Below are positions 42,079 to 50,837 of a stretch of 60,764 nucleotides of DNA, in pieces. The position numbers and the translations under genes are program-made. Source of the DNA: Paenibacillus camerounensis (GTDB lineage: Bacteria; Bacillota; Bacilli; Paenibacillales; Paenibacillaceae); the NCBI RefSeq assembly GCF_000723885.1, contig NZ_CCDG010000071.1:1-60764 (forward strand), written 5' to 3'. Every line of letters begins with the position of its first letter. Position 1 is the stretch's first letter. The notes under the pieces are model-generated. The model had not been told where the DNA came from. It did no database searches and saw only the letters and a list, made by a program, of their open reading frames with translations.

Positions 42079-43530
42079 ATGTCTATCAAATTGCGGCTGA
42101 CAGCCTGGTATTCAGGAATTTTGGCCGTTATGCTGCTGGCCTTATCAGCCGCAATTTACGGTTTTGTCTATTTTAATACGTTTGGGGATTTGAAGGACCG
42201 GCTTAGAGAACAGGCATCAAAGGTTCAGCCCAAGTCAGTCTGGAATTATAATAACGGTACGCTGGATTTAGTGCTTGGAGGCCCTGCGGGACAGAGCTTA
42301 TTTGCTCAAGTGTACATCTATGATCTGCAGAAAATGATTCCCAGCCCTAATATGACAGATATTGATCTGGAATTTAAAATCCCCTCCAAGGAAGATCTGG
42401 GCAAACAGCAGGGGTTTCTGCAGGCTTCGTATGGCGGCGATCCTTTTCTTATTTATCAGCTTGCTGCTGAGATCAATGTTAACAATACGGCTATGCCGGG
42501 TGTGCTGCAAGTAGCAGTGTATACAGGCGAACAGGTCACGATGCTGAACCGGCTCAAGAATATTCTGCTGGTAGGCTCATTTGCCACGCTGATTGCCGCT
42601 TTTACCTTCGGGCTCTTCCTTGCGCGCAAATCAATGAGTCCAATCGGTATGGTCATTGAGGCGGCCAACGGGATTCAGACCGGCAATGATCTTAGCTCCC
42701 GTATTGAATACAACGGGCCTCCTGACGAAATCGGGCGGCTGATTGAGACGGTCAACAGTATGCTGGGGCGTATGGAAGGGATCTATAGGGAGCTTGAGGA
42801 TTCCTATGCTACCCAGCGCAGGTTCGTATCGGATGCTTCACATGAATTACGGACACCGCTTACAACGATTCGCGGCAATATCGACCTGCTGCAGAAGGTC
42901 TGGGAGATGGAGCCGGATCAGAGCCGGATGAGCGAAGCGGAGATCCGCCAGCTGTCCATTGAATCGGTTAAGGATATTGCCGATGAATCGAAGCGGATGA
43001 GCCGGCTGATTGGCGATATGCTCTCACTTGCAAGGGCGGATACCGGGCGTACTTTTGACAAGGAACCGGTTGCGCTGGAGCCGCTTATGACGGAGGTAGC
43101 GCGAAGAGCCTCGTTTTTGCCGCGGCAGTCTGAGTGGTCGATCGGTGACTTAAGCCAGATGAACGGCAAATATATCGTCGGCAACAAGGATTATCTGCAG
43201 CAGATGCTCTTTATTTTTATCGACAATGCGTTTAAGTACACACCGTCCGGTGAGGTCAGCATGGATGCGGTGTTCTATCACAACCAGGTTGGAATCCGGA
43301 TCAAGGACACCGGTATTGGTATGGATAAGGACGAAGTGCCGCATATTTTTGACCGGTTCTACCGGGCTGATGAATCACGCGGGATGACAGAGGGAATCGG
43401 CCTTGGCCTGTCAATTGCCAAATGGATTATTGATGAGCATGGAGGGTCCGTTGAGGTTGTTACCCGTCAGGGTGAGGGGACGACCTTTATCATCTGGCTG
43501 CCGCTTCTCTTTGCTCCGCCGCTGGAATAG
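42079..43530 (+). CDS. cssS: HAMP sensor histidine kinase (CssS-like by position)
   Basis: A 483-residue kinase. Two transmembrane helices (about 8-30 and 160-180) flank an extracellular domain of ~130 residues. HAMP follows at about 180-235. The H-box SDASHELRTPL is near 250, the N-box IFIDNAFKYTPSG near 385, the G1 box RIKDTGIGMD near 412 and the G2 box EGIGLGLSIAKW near 443. The start at 42079 follows AGAGGTGA; an in-frame GTG at 42067 overlaps the regulator gene. Sensing of misfolded exported protein is suggested by htrA next door. Confidence 0.86.
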   Translation: MSIKLRLTAWYSGILAVMLLALSAAIYGFVYFNTFGDLKDRLREQASKVQPKSVWNYNNGTLDLVLGGPAGQSLFAQVYIYDLQKMIPSPNMTDIDLEFKIPSKEDLGKQQGFLQASYGGDPFLIYQLAAEINVNNTAMPGVLQVAVYTGEQVTMLNRLKNILLVGSFATLIAAFTFGLFLARKSMSPIGMVIEAANGIQTGNDLSSRIEYNGPPDEIGRLIETVNSMLGRMEGIYRELEDSYATQRRFVSDASHELRTPLTTIRGNIDLLQKVWEMEPDQSRMSEAEIRQLSIESVKDIADESKRMSRLIGDMLSLARADTGRTFDKEPVALEPLMTEVARRASFLPRQSEWSIGDLSQMNGKYIVGNKDYLQQMLFIFIDNAFKYTPSGEVSMDAVFYHNQVGIRIKDTGIGMDKDEVPHIFDRFYRADESRGMTEGIGLGLSIAKWIIDEHGGSVEVVTRQGEGTTFIIWLPLLFAPPLE

Positions 43531-43589
43531 GGTATAATAGACAGGTCCTATTACAGCCGTCATTGACAGCAGAAAGCCGGTGAACATAT

Positions 43590-44546
43590 ATGGAAGTCAT
43601 CAAAATCTCTCCCCGGGGCTATTGCTATGGTGTCGTAGATGCCATGGTAATGGCGCGGCAGGCCGCCCAGAATCTCGATCTGCCCCGGCCGATTTATATA
43701 CTTGGCATGATTGTTCATAACAGTCATGTTACGAATTCCTTTGAGGACGATGGAATTATTACGCTGGACGGCCATAACCGTCTGGATATTCTTGATAAGG
43801 TAGACAGCGGCACCGTTATCTTTACCGCACACGGGGTTTCGCCAGAAGTCCGCAAGCTGGCCCGCGCCAAGGGGCTGACTACAGTCGATGCGACTTGCCC
43901 GGATGTGACGAAGACGCATGACCTGATTAAAGAGAAGGTAGAGGAAGGCTGCGAGATTATTTATATCGGAAAAAAAGGCCATCCGGAGCCTGAAGGCGCC
44001 GTCGGCATTGCGCCGGAGCATGTCCATCTGATTGAGAAGGAAGAGGAGATCGCCTGCCTGAATGTGCCGCCTGGCCGGATCGTTATTACGAACCAGACCA
44101 CGATGAGCCAATGGGATATCAAGCACATTATGAAAAAGCTTCTTGAAACCTATCCCGGCGCCGAAGTCCATAATGAGATCTGTATGGCTACACAGGTGCG
44201 TCAGGAAGCAGTGGCAGAACAGGCCGGACTATGTGACCTTGTGATCGTCGTCGGAGATCCGCGCAGCAATAACTCTAACCGGCTGGCACAGGTGTCGGAA
44301 GAGATTGCCGGTACGCCAGCCCACCGTATTGCAGATGTATCCGAGCTGAATATCGAATGGCTGCAGGGGGTTAACAAGGTAGGTGTAACTTCAGGAGCTT
44401 CCACGCCAACACCGATCACGAAAGAGCTCATTAACTATCTGGAGCAGTACGATCCGGCAAAGCCTGAGACCTGGGAAATCAAACGTACCGTGAATATGGC
44501 AAAGCTGCTGCCGCCGGTCAAGAACAAAACAACCAGCGCTACCTGA
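43590..44546 (+). CDS. ispH: 4-hydroxy-3-methylbut-2-enyl diphosphate reductase
   Basis: A 318-residue IspH, the last MEP-pathway enzyme, yielding IPP and DMAPP. The iron-sulfur cysteines are Cys12 (GYCYGV), Cys103 (DATCPDV) and Cys198 (NEICMAT). The catalytic TNQTTMS and the VVGDPRSNNSNRL stretches are intact. There is a weak SD (AAAGCCGGTG). It lies 59 bp after the kinase and may share its transcript. A terminator follows. Confidence 0.95.
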   Translation: MEVIKISPRGYCYGVVDAMVMARQAAQNLDLPRPIYILGMIVHNSHVTNSFEDDGIITLDGHNRLDILDKVDSGTVIFTAHGVSPEVRKLARAKGLTTVDATCPDVTKTHDLIKEKVEEGCEIIYIGKKGHPEPEGAVGIAPEHVHLIEKEEEIACLNVPPGRIVITNQTTMSQWDIKHIMKKLLETYPGAEVHNEICMATQVRQEAVAEQAGLCDLVIVVGDPRSNNSNRLAQVSEEIAGTPAHRIADVSELNIEWLQGVNKVGVTSGASTPTPITKELINYLEQYDPAKPETWEIKRTVNMAKLLPPVKNKTTSAT

Positions 44547-44600
44547 TTCAACAGGTTCCGTTCTGAACCTATTCGTTCTCTATTTCACATGCGTATAGCT

Positions 44601-44637
44601 GCATCCGTCTCTCTGTTTGGGGACGGGTGCTTTTTAT
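44601..44637 (+). terminator. ispH terminator
   Basis: Stem gcatccgtc (44601-44609) with gacgggtgc (44622-44630), followed by a T-run. Confidence 0.8.
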
Positions 44638-44736
44638 TTACCAAAAAACAGTAGCTATAAGTACATAAATAAGTATGGTTAAAATTACCTCATTAGTAAT
44701 AAATGGAACATCGGGCGGTTTTAGCCTGAAAATTAG

Positions 44737-44765
44737 TTGACGTAAAATGCAATATGAGCTAAAAT
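44737..44765 (+). promoter_or_regulatory. Promoter of the DAHP synthase gene
   Basis: TTGACG (44737-44742) and TAAAAT (44760-44765), spaced by 17 bp, lie in an otherwise AT-rich 300-bp gap upstream of aroF. No riboswitch or T-box core was recognised. Confidence 0.65.
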
Positions 44766-44864
44766 TACTTTAGCGCTTAAAAGCACACACGCGTCGTAGC
44801 GAAATAGTATTTTGTATCAGAGTGAAATCCGTTAATCATAATATCCTAAAAGGGGAGCTATAAT

Positions 44865-45911
44865 ATGATCGTTATTACGTCTAATCAGACACCGCAGGAG
44901 CAGGTAAATGATATTATTGCTGTTATTGAAAAGCAAGGGCTGCAGGTTCACCTGTCCCGCGGCGCAGACCATACTGTAATCGGGCTGATCGGCGGTGTTA
45001 CACCGAGTCTTGCCGAGCACTTGCGCCAGATGAAGGGCGTACAGAATGTGGTGAAAATCACCAAATCCTATAAGCTGGCCAGCCGCGACTTCCATCCGGA
45101 GGATACTATAATTGATATCCGCGGCGTTAAGATCGGCGGCGAGAATCTCGTTGTCATGGGCGGTCCGTGTGCAGTAGAGTCACCTGAACAGATTGATGAA
45201 ATCGCCCGGCTTGTTAAGGCCTCCGGCGGGCAGGTACTGCGCGGCGGCGCATTTAAGCCGCGGACCGGTCCGTACAGCTTCCAGGGCGTTGGCGTTGAAG
45301 GCCTGACTATGATGGCAGAAGCCGGTAAGAAGCATGGCCTGCTGACTATCACAGAGGTTATGACTCCGGAGTACGTGGACATTTGTGCAGAGCATGCAGA
45401 TATTCTGCAGGTAGGCACACGCAATATGCAGAATTTTGATCTGCTGCGCAAGCTCGGAACCTGCGGCCGCCCGGTGCTGCTCAAACGCGGCTTCAGCGCA
45501 ACCTACGATGAGCTTCTGAACGCGGCTGAATACATTCTGGCCGGAGGCAACCGTGATGTCATGCTGTGCGAGCGCGGCATCCGAACCTTCGAAACCTATA
45601 CCCGTAATACGCTTGACCTGTCGGCAATTCCTGTGCTTCAGAGCCTTAGCCACCTGCCTGTTATTTCCGATCCGAGCCACGGAACCGGCCGACGCGAGCT
45701 GGTTGAGCCGATGGCAAAGGCATCCGTTGCTGCCGGAGCTAACGGTCTGATTATCGAAATGCATACAGATCCTGATAATTCAATGACTGGTGACGGGGTT
45801 CAGTCCCTGTTCCCGGATCAGTTTGATAAGCTGCTTAGAGATCTGGAGAAGCTCGCTCCGCTTGTAGGACGTAAGTTCTCCGAACAGCTTGAAGCTGCAC
45901 CGATTGCCTGA
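44865..45911 (+). CDS. aroF: 3-deoxy-7-phosphoheptulonate synthase (type I-beta)
   Basis: A 348-residue DAHP synthase opening the shikimate pathway (PEP plus erythrose 4-phosphate). The N-terminal ferredoxin-like domain (1-70) is of the regulatory kind that confers aromatic amino acid feedback. The barrel has GGPCAVESP, AFKPRTGPYSFQG, LLKRGFSATYDE and DPSHGTG. No chorismate mutase domain is present. The start follows AAGGGGAG. It is a single-gene unit with its own promoter and terminator. Confidence 0.95.
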   Translation: MIVITSNQTPQEQVNDIIAVIEKQGLQVHLSRGADHTVIGLIGGVTPSLAEHLRQMKGVQNVVKITKSYKLASRDFHPEDTIIDIRGVKIGGENLVVMGGPCAVESPEQIDEIARLVKASGGQVLRGGAFKPRTGPYSFQGVGVEGLTMMAEAGKKHGLLTITEVMTPEYVDICAEHADILQVGTRNMQNFDLLRKLGTCGRPVLLKRGFSATYDELLNAAEYILAGGNRDVMLCERGIRTFETYTRNTLDLSAIPVLQSLSHLPVISDPSHGTGRRELVEPMAKASVAAGANGLIIEMHTDPDNSMTGDGVQSLFPDQFDKLLRDLEKLAPLVGRKFSEQLEAAPIA

Positions 45912-45940
45912 TTAATCTGAGAAAACCTGCCATAGGCATG

Positions 45941-45980
45941 GCCGTCTTACCCGCTTCCGGGCGGGCTGGACGGCTGTTTT
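45941..45980 (+). terminator. aroF terminator
   Basis: Stem gccgtc (45941-45946) with gacggc (45969-45974), with an inner cccgc/gcggg stem, followed by a short T-run. Confidence 0.7.
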
Positions 45981-46045
45981 GCATTCAACGGACCCCCCTA
46001 TGATGCTGATTTAGACAAGATATGGGATATTCACGAAAGCGTCAG

Positions 46046-46113
46046 AATATCTTACATTGTTATTAAAAATACCTGACATAAGCATTGACGATGTAAGGTA
46101 TCGGTTTTATAAT
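46046..46113 (+). promoter_or_regulatory. glnA promoter with inverted ATGTAAG half-sites
   Basis: TTGACG (46085-46090) and TATAAT (46108-46113) are spaced by exactly 17 bp, a strong promoter. The inverted elements atatcttacat (46046-46056) and atgtaaggtat (46091-46101) contain TTACA/TGTAA half-sites like those of GlnR/TnrA, one lying between the promoter boxes. The spacing does not match the classical single GlnR box, so the regulator is a guess. Confidence 0.6.
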
Positions 46114-46193
46114 GACGACAGTTAAAAAAATAAAAACAAGAACATTTGATACTGAGAGCGGGTTAATGTTCGGAACTTGGGGAGGAATTATTC

Positions 46194-47618
46194 ATGTCGG
46201 TTGAAAAAGTGTTGCAGACGATCAAGGAAAACAATATCGAGTGGGTGGATTTTCGCTTTGTAGATTTGGGTGGGCGTGCTCATCATATCTCATTGCCGGC
46301 ATCCGCAGTTGAGGAAGAAACATTTGTAAATGGTGTAGCTTTTGATGGTTCTTCCATCAAGGGGTTCCGCGGTATTGAAGAATCGGACATGGTTATGATG
46401 CCTGATCCTAGCACTGTATACATTGATCCTTTTACAGCTCACCCGACGCTGAATATCATGTGTGACATCTTCACTCCTGATGGCGAACGTTACGAGCGCG
46501 ACCCGCGTGGTATCGCAGTAAAAGCTGAAGAATTCCTGCAGGCAAGCGGTGTAGGTACAGCAGCATTCTTCGCACCTGAATCTGAATTCTTTATCTTTGA
46601 TGATGTCCGTTACGAGACAACCATGAACAGCTCTTCCTTCTCCGTAGATTCCGAAGAAGCAGCATGGAACACAAACCGCAAAGAAGAAGGCGGTAACCTT
46701 GGATTCAAAGTCGGCGTTAAAGGCGGATATGTTCCGGTAGCGCCAGTGGATTCCCAACAGGATATCCGCAGCGAAATGTGCCGTCTGCTTGCTGAAGCCG
46801 GCCTGGAAATTGAACGTCACCATCACGAAGTGGCGACTGCGGGACAAGCGGAGATCAACTTCCGTTTCGATACCCTGAAGAAAACAGCTGATAATCTCCT
46901 GACTTACAAATATATTGTGCAGAACACTGCACGCCAGTACGGCAAGGTTGCGACCTTCATGCCAAAACCTCTGTTCGGTGATAACGGAAGCGGCATGCAC
47001 GTTCACCAGTCGATTTTCAACGGAAGCGAGCCTTTGTTCTACGAAAAAGGCGCTTATGCCAACCTGAGTGAAATGGCGCTGCACTACATCGGCGGTATCC
47101 TGTATCATGCTCCGGCACTGATCGCGCTGACTAACCCGAGCACCAACTCTTTCAAACGTCTGGTTCCTGGTTACGAAGCACCGGTTAACCTGGTTTACTC
47201 CAAGGGTAACCGTTCCGCTGCTGTCCGTATCCCGGTAGCTGCTGTAACACCTAAGGGCTGTCGTATTGAATTCCGTACACCAGACTCCACTGCTAACCCA
47301 TACCTGGCATTCTCCGCAATGCTGATGGCTGGTCTGGACGGAATCAAGAAGAAGATCAACCCTGAAGAAATGGGTTACGGCCCGCTTGATAAGAACATCT
47401 ACGAATTGTCCGATGCCGACAAAGAGAAAATCCGCAGCGTTCCAGGCAGCCTGAACGAAGCGCTTGACGCTCTGGAAGCTGACTACGAATTCCTTACAGA
47501 AGGCGGCGTATTCACTAAAGACTTCATTGATAACTATATCGCTCTGAAGCGTGGCGAAGCACAAGAGGTTGCCATTCGCGTTCATCCGCATGAATATGCC
47601 CTGTACTTCGACGTATAG
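46194..47618 (+). CDS. glnA: Glutamine synthetase, GSI-beta type
   Basis: A 474-residue type I glutamine synthetase making glutamine from glutamate and ammonia. It carries the ~25-residue insertion of the beta subtype (AWNTNRKEEGGNLGF region, about 158-172), absent from the 444-residue alpha enzyme usual in Bacillus. Active-site stretches are FDGSSIKGF, APESEFFIFD, NGSGMHVHQS and NRSAAVRIP. Tyr403 in KNIYELS aligns with the adenylylation tyrosine of proteobacterial enzymes. No glnR or glnE is nearby. The start follows GGGGAGG. It has a strong promoter and an excellent terminator. Confidence 0.95.
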   Translation: MSVEKVLQTIKENNIEWVDFRFVDLGGRAHHISLPASAVEEETFVNGVAFDGSSIKGFRGIEESDMVMMPDPSTVYIDPFTAHPTLNIMCDIFTPDGERYERDPRGIAVKAEEFLQASGVGTAAFFAPESEFFIFDDVRYETTMNSSSFSVDSEEAAWNTNRKEEGGNLGFKVGVKGGYVPVAPVDSQQDIRSEMCRLLAEAGLEIERHHHEVATAGQAEINFRFDTLKKTADNLLTYKYIVQNTARQYGKVATFMPKPLFGDNGSGMHVHQSIFNGSEPLFYEKGAYANLSEMALHYIGGILYHAPALIALTNPSTNSFKRLVPGYEAPVNLVYSKGNRSAAVRIPVAAVTPKGCRIEFRTPDSTANPYLAFSAMLMAGLDGIKKKINPEEMGYGPLDKNIYELSDADKEKIRSVPGSLNEALDALEADYEFLTEGGVFTKDFIDNYIALKRGEAQEVAIRVHPHEYALYFDV

Positions 47619-47648
47619 GATTCGTTAACTAATAGCTGTGCGTTATCC

Positions 47649-47685
47649 AGAAGCCCCCGGGAACTCTCCCGGGGGCTTCTTTGTA
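47649..47685 (+). terminator. glnA terminator
   Basis: Perfect 14-bp stem agaagcccccggga (47649-47662) with tcccgggggcttct (47667-47680) and a following T-rich run. Confidence 0.95.
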
Positions 47686-48003
47686 TTTATATTATCGTCC
47701 GAGATTAACGAAAGTTTTCGTAAATTCAACGCCGAGAGTGTATTATAATTTCTATATATAGAAATGAATGCGATTACTAATGCTAAGTATCATTTACTAA
47801 TAGTATTGATTGACTAGATAAACAGCGGAATAAGTATGGTTTTCAAGAAAAAATAAGCACATCGAAAATATTTTTTTCGCAGATGTTAGGTATCTATACC
47901 TATACAAATTGTATGATTATACATCAAAAACGTGAATATGACGCTGTTTAGACAGATTAGGATACTTGTTCTGCATGGGTATGGATGGAACGCCAGAAAC
48001 CTC

Positions 48004-48052
48004 TTTACAAGATTTGCCGGCGGTGCAATAATAAAAACGAAATCGGTTTCGT
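48004..48052 (+). promoter_or_regulatory. Phosphorylase gene promoter with LacI-type operator
   Basis: TTTACA (48004-48009) and AATAAT (48027-48032), spaced by 17 bp, are followed by acgaaatcggtttcgt (48037-48052), a 6-bp inverted repeat around tcgg typical of LacI-family operators and located at the start point. The rest of the gap from 47690 is AT-rich and holds no gene. Confidence 0.6.
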
Positions 48053-48070
48053 AAATGAGGCATTGAAAGG

Positions 48071-50818
48071 ATGAATACATTGACACACACAAAGCAATCA
48101 AGCTGGCAGTTTACCGGACTCAACGGAGAGTTCAGTCTTAAGCAGCCTGACCGGAGCGGCTTTCTGTATTTCCCTCTGGTCAATGAAGGAGGAATGATGT
48201 CTTCCGTTACACCGCAGCTACACGGTCAGGTAACTTCCGGGCATAATACATTCCTTACACCGCCGCTGTCTGTTGAGGACTTGCATAATTCACGGGCATC
48301 ACGTAATTTCTGGGTCTACATAGACGGTAAAGGGGCCTGGTCGGCAGCTGGTAATTCAGCCCGGCAGCATGCGCAATATTATTCTGAAGGTGCAGATGAA
48401 TCTTTGCTGGAAGCCGGGCTGCTGTGGCATAAGATCACCAGGGAAAATAAGCGGCTCGGTATCAAAGCGGAAATTACCAGCTTTGTTCCTGCCGGAAATG
48501 ACAAGGCCGAACTGATGAAGGTGATTCTCACGAATACGGGAGATGAAGAGATTGTGGTTACTCCAACAGCGGCCATCCCGCTGTATGCCCGTTCTGCAGA
48601 CGATTTGCGTGACCACCGGCATGTTACTTCTTTGCTCAACCGGATTTATACTTCGCAATACGGTGTCGAGGTTCAACCGGCTCTTTCCTTTGATGAGCGG
48701 GGACACCGGATTAACTACACCTCTTACGGAGTATTAGGTGCTGAGGAAGAGGGCATACAGCCGGCTGGATTCTTCCCGGTGCAGGAGGTGTTTATCGGTG
48801 AAGGCGGTAGCCTGGACTGGCCGGAGGCTGTCGTGCTGAACGCTGATCCGCAGGCCGGCTGCGACGGGGAGGCTCCTAGACAGGGGTATGAAGCTTTGGG
48901 CGGGATTAGGTTCGCTACAACTGCGCTGAAGTCCGGACAGAGCCGTTCCTATGTAGTCGTTATGGCAATTGCGGAGGAACGGATTGATATTGCCGCACTG
49001 ATGTCAAAGTACGGCTCAGCAGCAGCATTTGATGCTCAACTGGACATTAACAAGCAGTACTGGGCAGATAAAGTGAATACGGTATCCTTCCATACCGGGG
49101 ATAACGATAGGGATCAGTGGATGAAATGGGTTACTCTGCAGCCGGTCCTGCGCAGGCTGTACGGGAACTCGTTCCTGCCTTATCATGACTATGGCCGCGG
49201 AGGCCGCGGCTGGCGCGATTTATGGCAGGATTGTTTGGCCCTGATGATCATGGAGCCGGAGGATGTACGCAGCCTGCTGTTCAATAATTATGCGGGGGTT
49301 AGAATCGACGGAAGCAATGCAACGATTATCGGACAGCAGCCCGGAGAGTTCATCGCCGACCGCAATAATATCCCGCGGGTGTGGATGGACCACGGAGCCT
49401 GGCCGTTCATGACTACGCTGCTGTATCTGAACCAGAGCGGTGATCTGGACTTCCTGCTGGAGGAACAGACTTATTTCCGTGATTCCTTCATGAGCCGCTG
49501 CCGTGAACGTGACAGCTCCTGGCAGCCCGCTGCCGGCAGCAGCCTGCTGGCGGATAACGGTAAGATCTATAAGGGGACTATTCTAGAGCATATTCTGCTG
49601 CAGAATCTGGTGCCGTTCTTTAATGTGGGCGGACACAACAATATTCTGCTGGAGGGGGCAGACTGGAATGACGGGCTGGATATGGCGGCCCAGCGGGGCG
49701 AGAGTGTCACCTTTACCGCTTTTTACGGAGATAATCTGTATGAGCTGGCAGGACTGCTGCGTACGCTTAAAGCGCGTAACGGAAGCGGCACGCTGGAACT
49801 GGCGGAAGAATTAGTATTGCTGCTGGATTCCTTGGGCGATCCCGTTGATTATGCCTCTGTATCCGCTAAGCAGGAGCGGCTGAACCGCTATTATGCCGCT
49901 GCGCCGAACAGGGTGAGCGGTGTCAGGGCAGAGCTGGAGCTTGAACAGGTGGCGGACGATCTGGAACGCAAAGCAGAATGGATCTTCGGCCATTTGCGCA
50001 GCAAGGAATGGGTGAGCAGCCAAGCCGGCGGCGGCTGGTTCAACGGCTATTACAATAATGACGGTGAACAGGTTGAAGGCGAGACTGCTGAGGGCATACG
50101 CATGACCCTTACGGGACAGGTATTTCCGCTGCTTGGCCATGCAGCATCACCTGAGCAGATTCCGCAAATGATTGCATCCGTGGAAAAGAACCTGCACGAC
50201 GCAAAAATCGGCTACCGGCTGAACTCGGATTTCGGCGGCATCCAGCAGAACCTGGGCCGTGCCTTCGGCTTTGCTTTTGGCCATAAAGAAAACGGGGCGA
50301 TGTTCAGTCATATGACCATAATGTACGCGAATGCACTTTATAAACGCGGATATGTACAGGAAGGATATAAGGTGCTTAATTCCTTATACAGCCTGAGTGC
50401 AGATTTTGAGTTCAGCCGGATGTATCCGGGAATTCCGGAGTATATCAATGAACAAGGCAGGGGCATGTATACGTACCTGACGGGCTCAGCCAGCTGGCTG
50501 CTGCTTACAATGGTTACAGAGGTGTTCGGTATCAAAGGACGGCTGGGTGACCTGCTGCTGGAACCGAAGCTGGTAAAAGAACAGTTTGACTATGCCGGCA
50601 AAGCATCTATCAGGACTCTATTTGCCGGACTTGAGCTGGAGGTTGCCTACACGGCCGCAGGAAGCGCGGAATACGGGGAGTACCAAATACACGGAGTAAG
50701 CCTGAACGGCGCTGTGGTGACGCTTCAGCGCGTCTCAGAGGGCTTGCTGATTCCGCGTACGTTCCTGAGTGGCTTGCCCAAAGGACAGGTTCATAAGCTT
50801 GAGGTCATTCTTAACTAG
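48071..50818 (+). CDS. Glycoside phosphorylase of the GH94-related superfamily
   Basis: A 915-residue intracellular enzyme. The N-terminal beta-sandwich (about 15-310) leads to an (alpha/alpha)6 barrel. GGRGWRDLWQD and DHGAWPF lie near 385-450, and the probable acid aspartate lies in GADWNDGLDMA near 530; both fit GH94 and the related GH149/GH161 phosphorylases. These split beta-glucosides with phosphate to glucose 1-phosphate. The substrate cannot be read from sequence: cellobiose, laminari- or sophoro-type glucans are candidates. No signal peptide. It is followed by an epimerase-like gene after 19 bp and preceded by a LacI-type operator. Confidence 0.82.
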   Translation: MNTLTHTKQSSWQFTGLNGEFSLKQPDRSGFLYFPLVNEGGMMSSVTPQLHGQVTSGHNTFLTPPLSVEDLHNSRASRNFWVYIDGKGAWSAAGNSARQHAQYYSEGADESLLEAGLLWHKITRENKRLGIKAEITSFVPAGNDKAELMKVILTNTGDEEIVVTPTAAIPLYARSADDLRDHRHVTSLLNRIYTSQYGVEVQPALSFDERGHRINYTSYGVLGAEEEGIQPAGFFPVQEVFIGEGGSLDWPEAVVLNADPQAGCDGEAPRQGYEALGGIRFATTALKSGQSRSYVVVMAIAEERIDIAALMSKYGSAAAFDAQLDINKQYWADKVNTVSFHTGDNDRDQWMKWVTLQPVLRRLYGNSFLPYHDYGRGGRGWRDLWQDCLALMIMEPEDVRSLLFNNYAGVRIDGSNATIIGQQPGEFIADRNNIPRVWMDHGAWPFMTTLLYLNQSGDLDFLLEEQTYFRDSFMSRCRERDSSWQPAAGSSLLADNGKIYKGTILEHILLQNLVPFFNVGGHNNILLEGADWNDGLDMAAQRGESVTFTAFYGDNLYELAGLLRTLKARNGSGTLELAEELVLLLDSLGDPVDYASVSAKQERLNRYYAAAPNRVSGVRAELELEQVADDLERKAEWIFGHLRSKEWVSSQAGGGWFNGYYNNDGEQVEGETAEGIRMTLTGQVFPLLGHAASPEQIPQMIASVEKNLHDAKIGYRLNSDFGGIQQNLGRAFGFAFGHKENGAMFSHMTIMYANALYKRGYVQEGYKVLNSLYSLSADFEFSRMYPGIPEYINEQGRGMYTYLTGSASWLLLTMVTEVFGIKGRLGDLLLEPKLVKEQFDYAGKASIRTLFAGLELEVAYTAAGSAEYGEYQIHGVSLNGAVVTLQRVSEGLLIPRTFLSGLPKGQVHKLEVILN

Positions 50819-50837
50819 CTGAAAGGAAGGAATGCAT

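Noticed and set aside
46290..47591. A 433-codon open frame antisense to glnA
   Set aside because: It is fully covered by an unmistakable glutamine synthetase, has no ribosome site, and reflects biased codon use of glnA.
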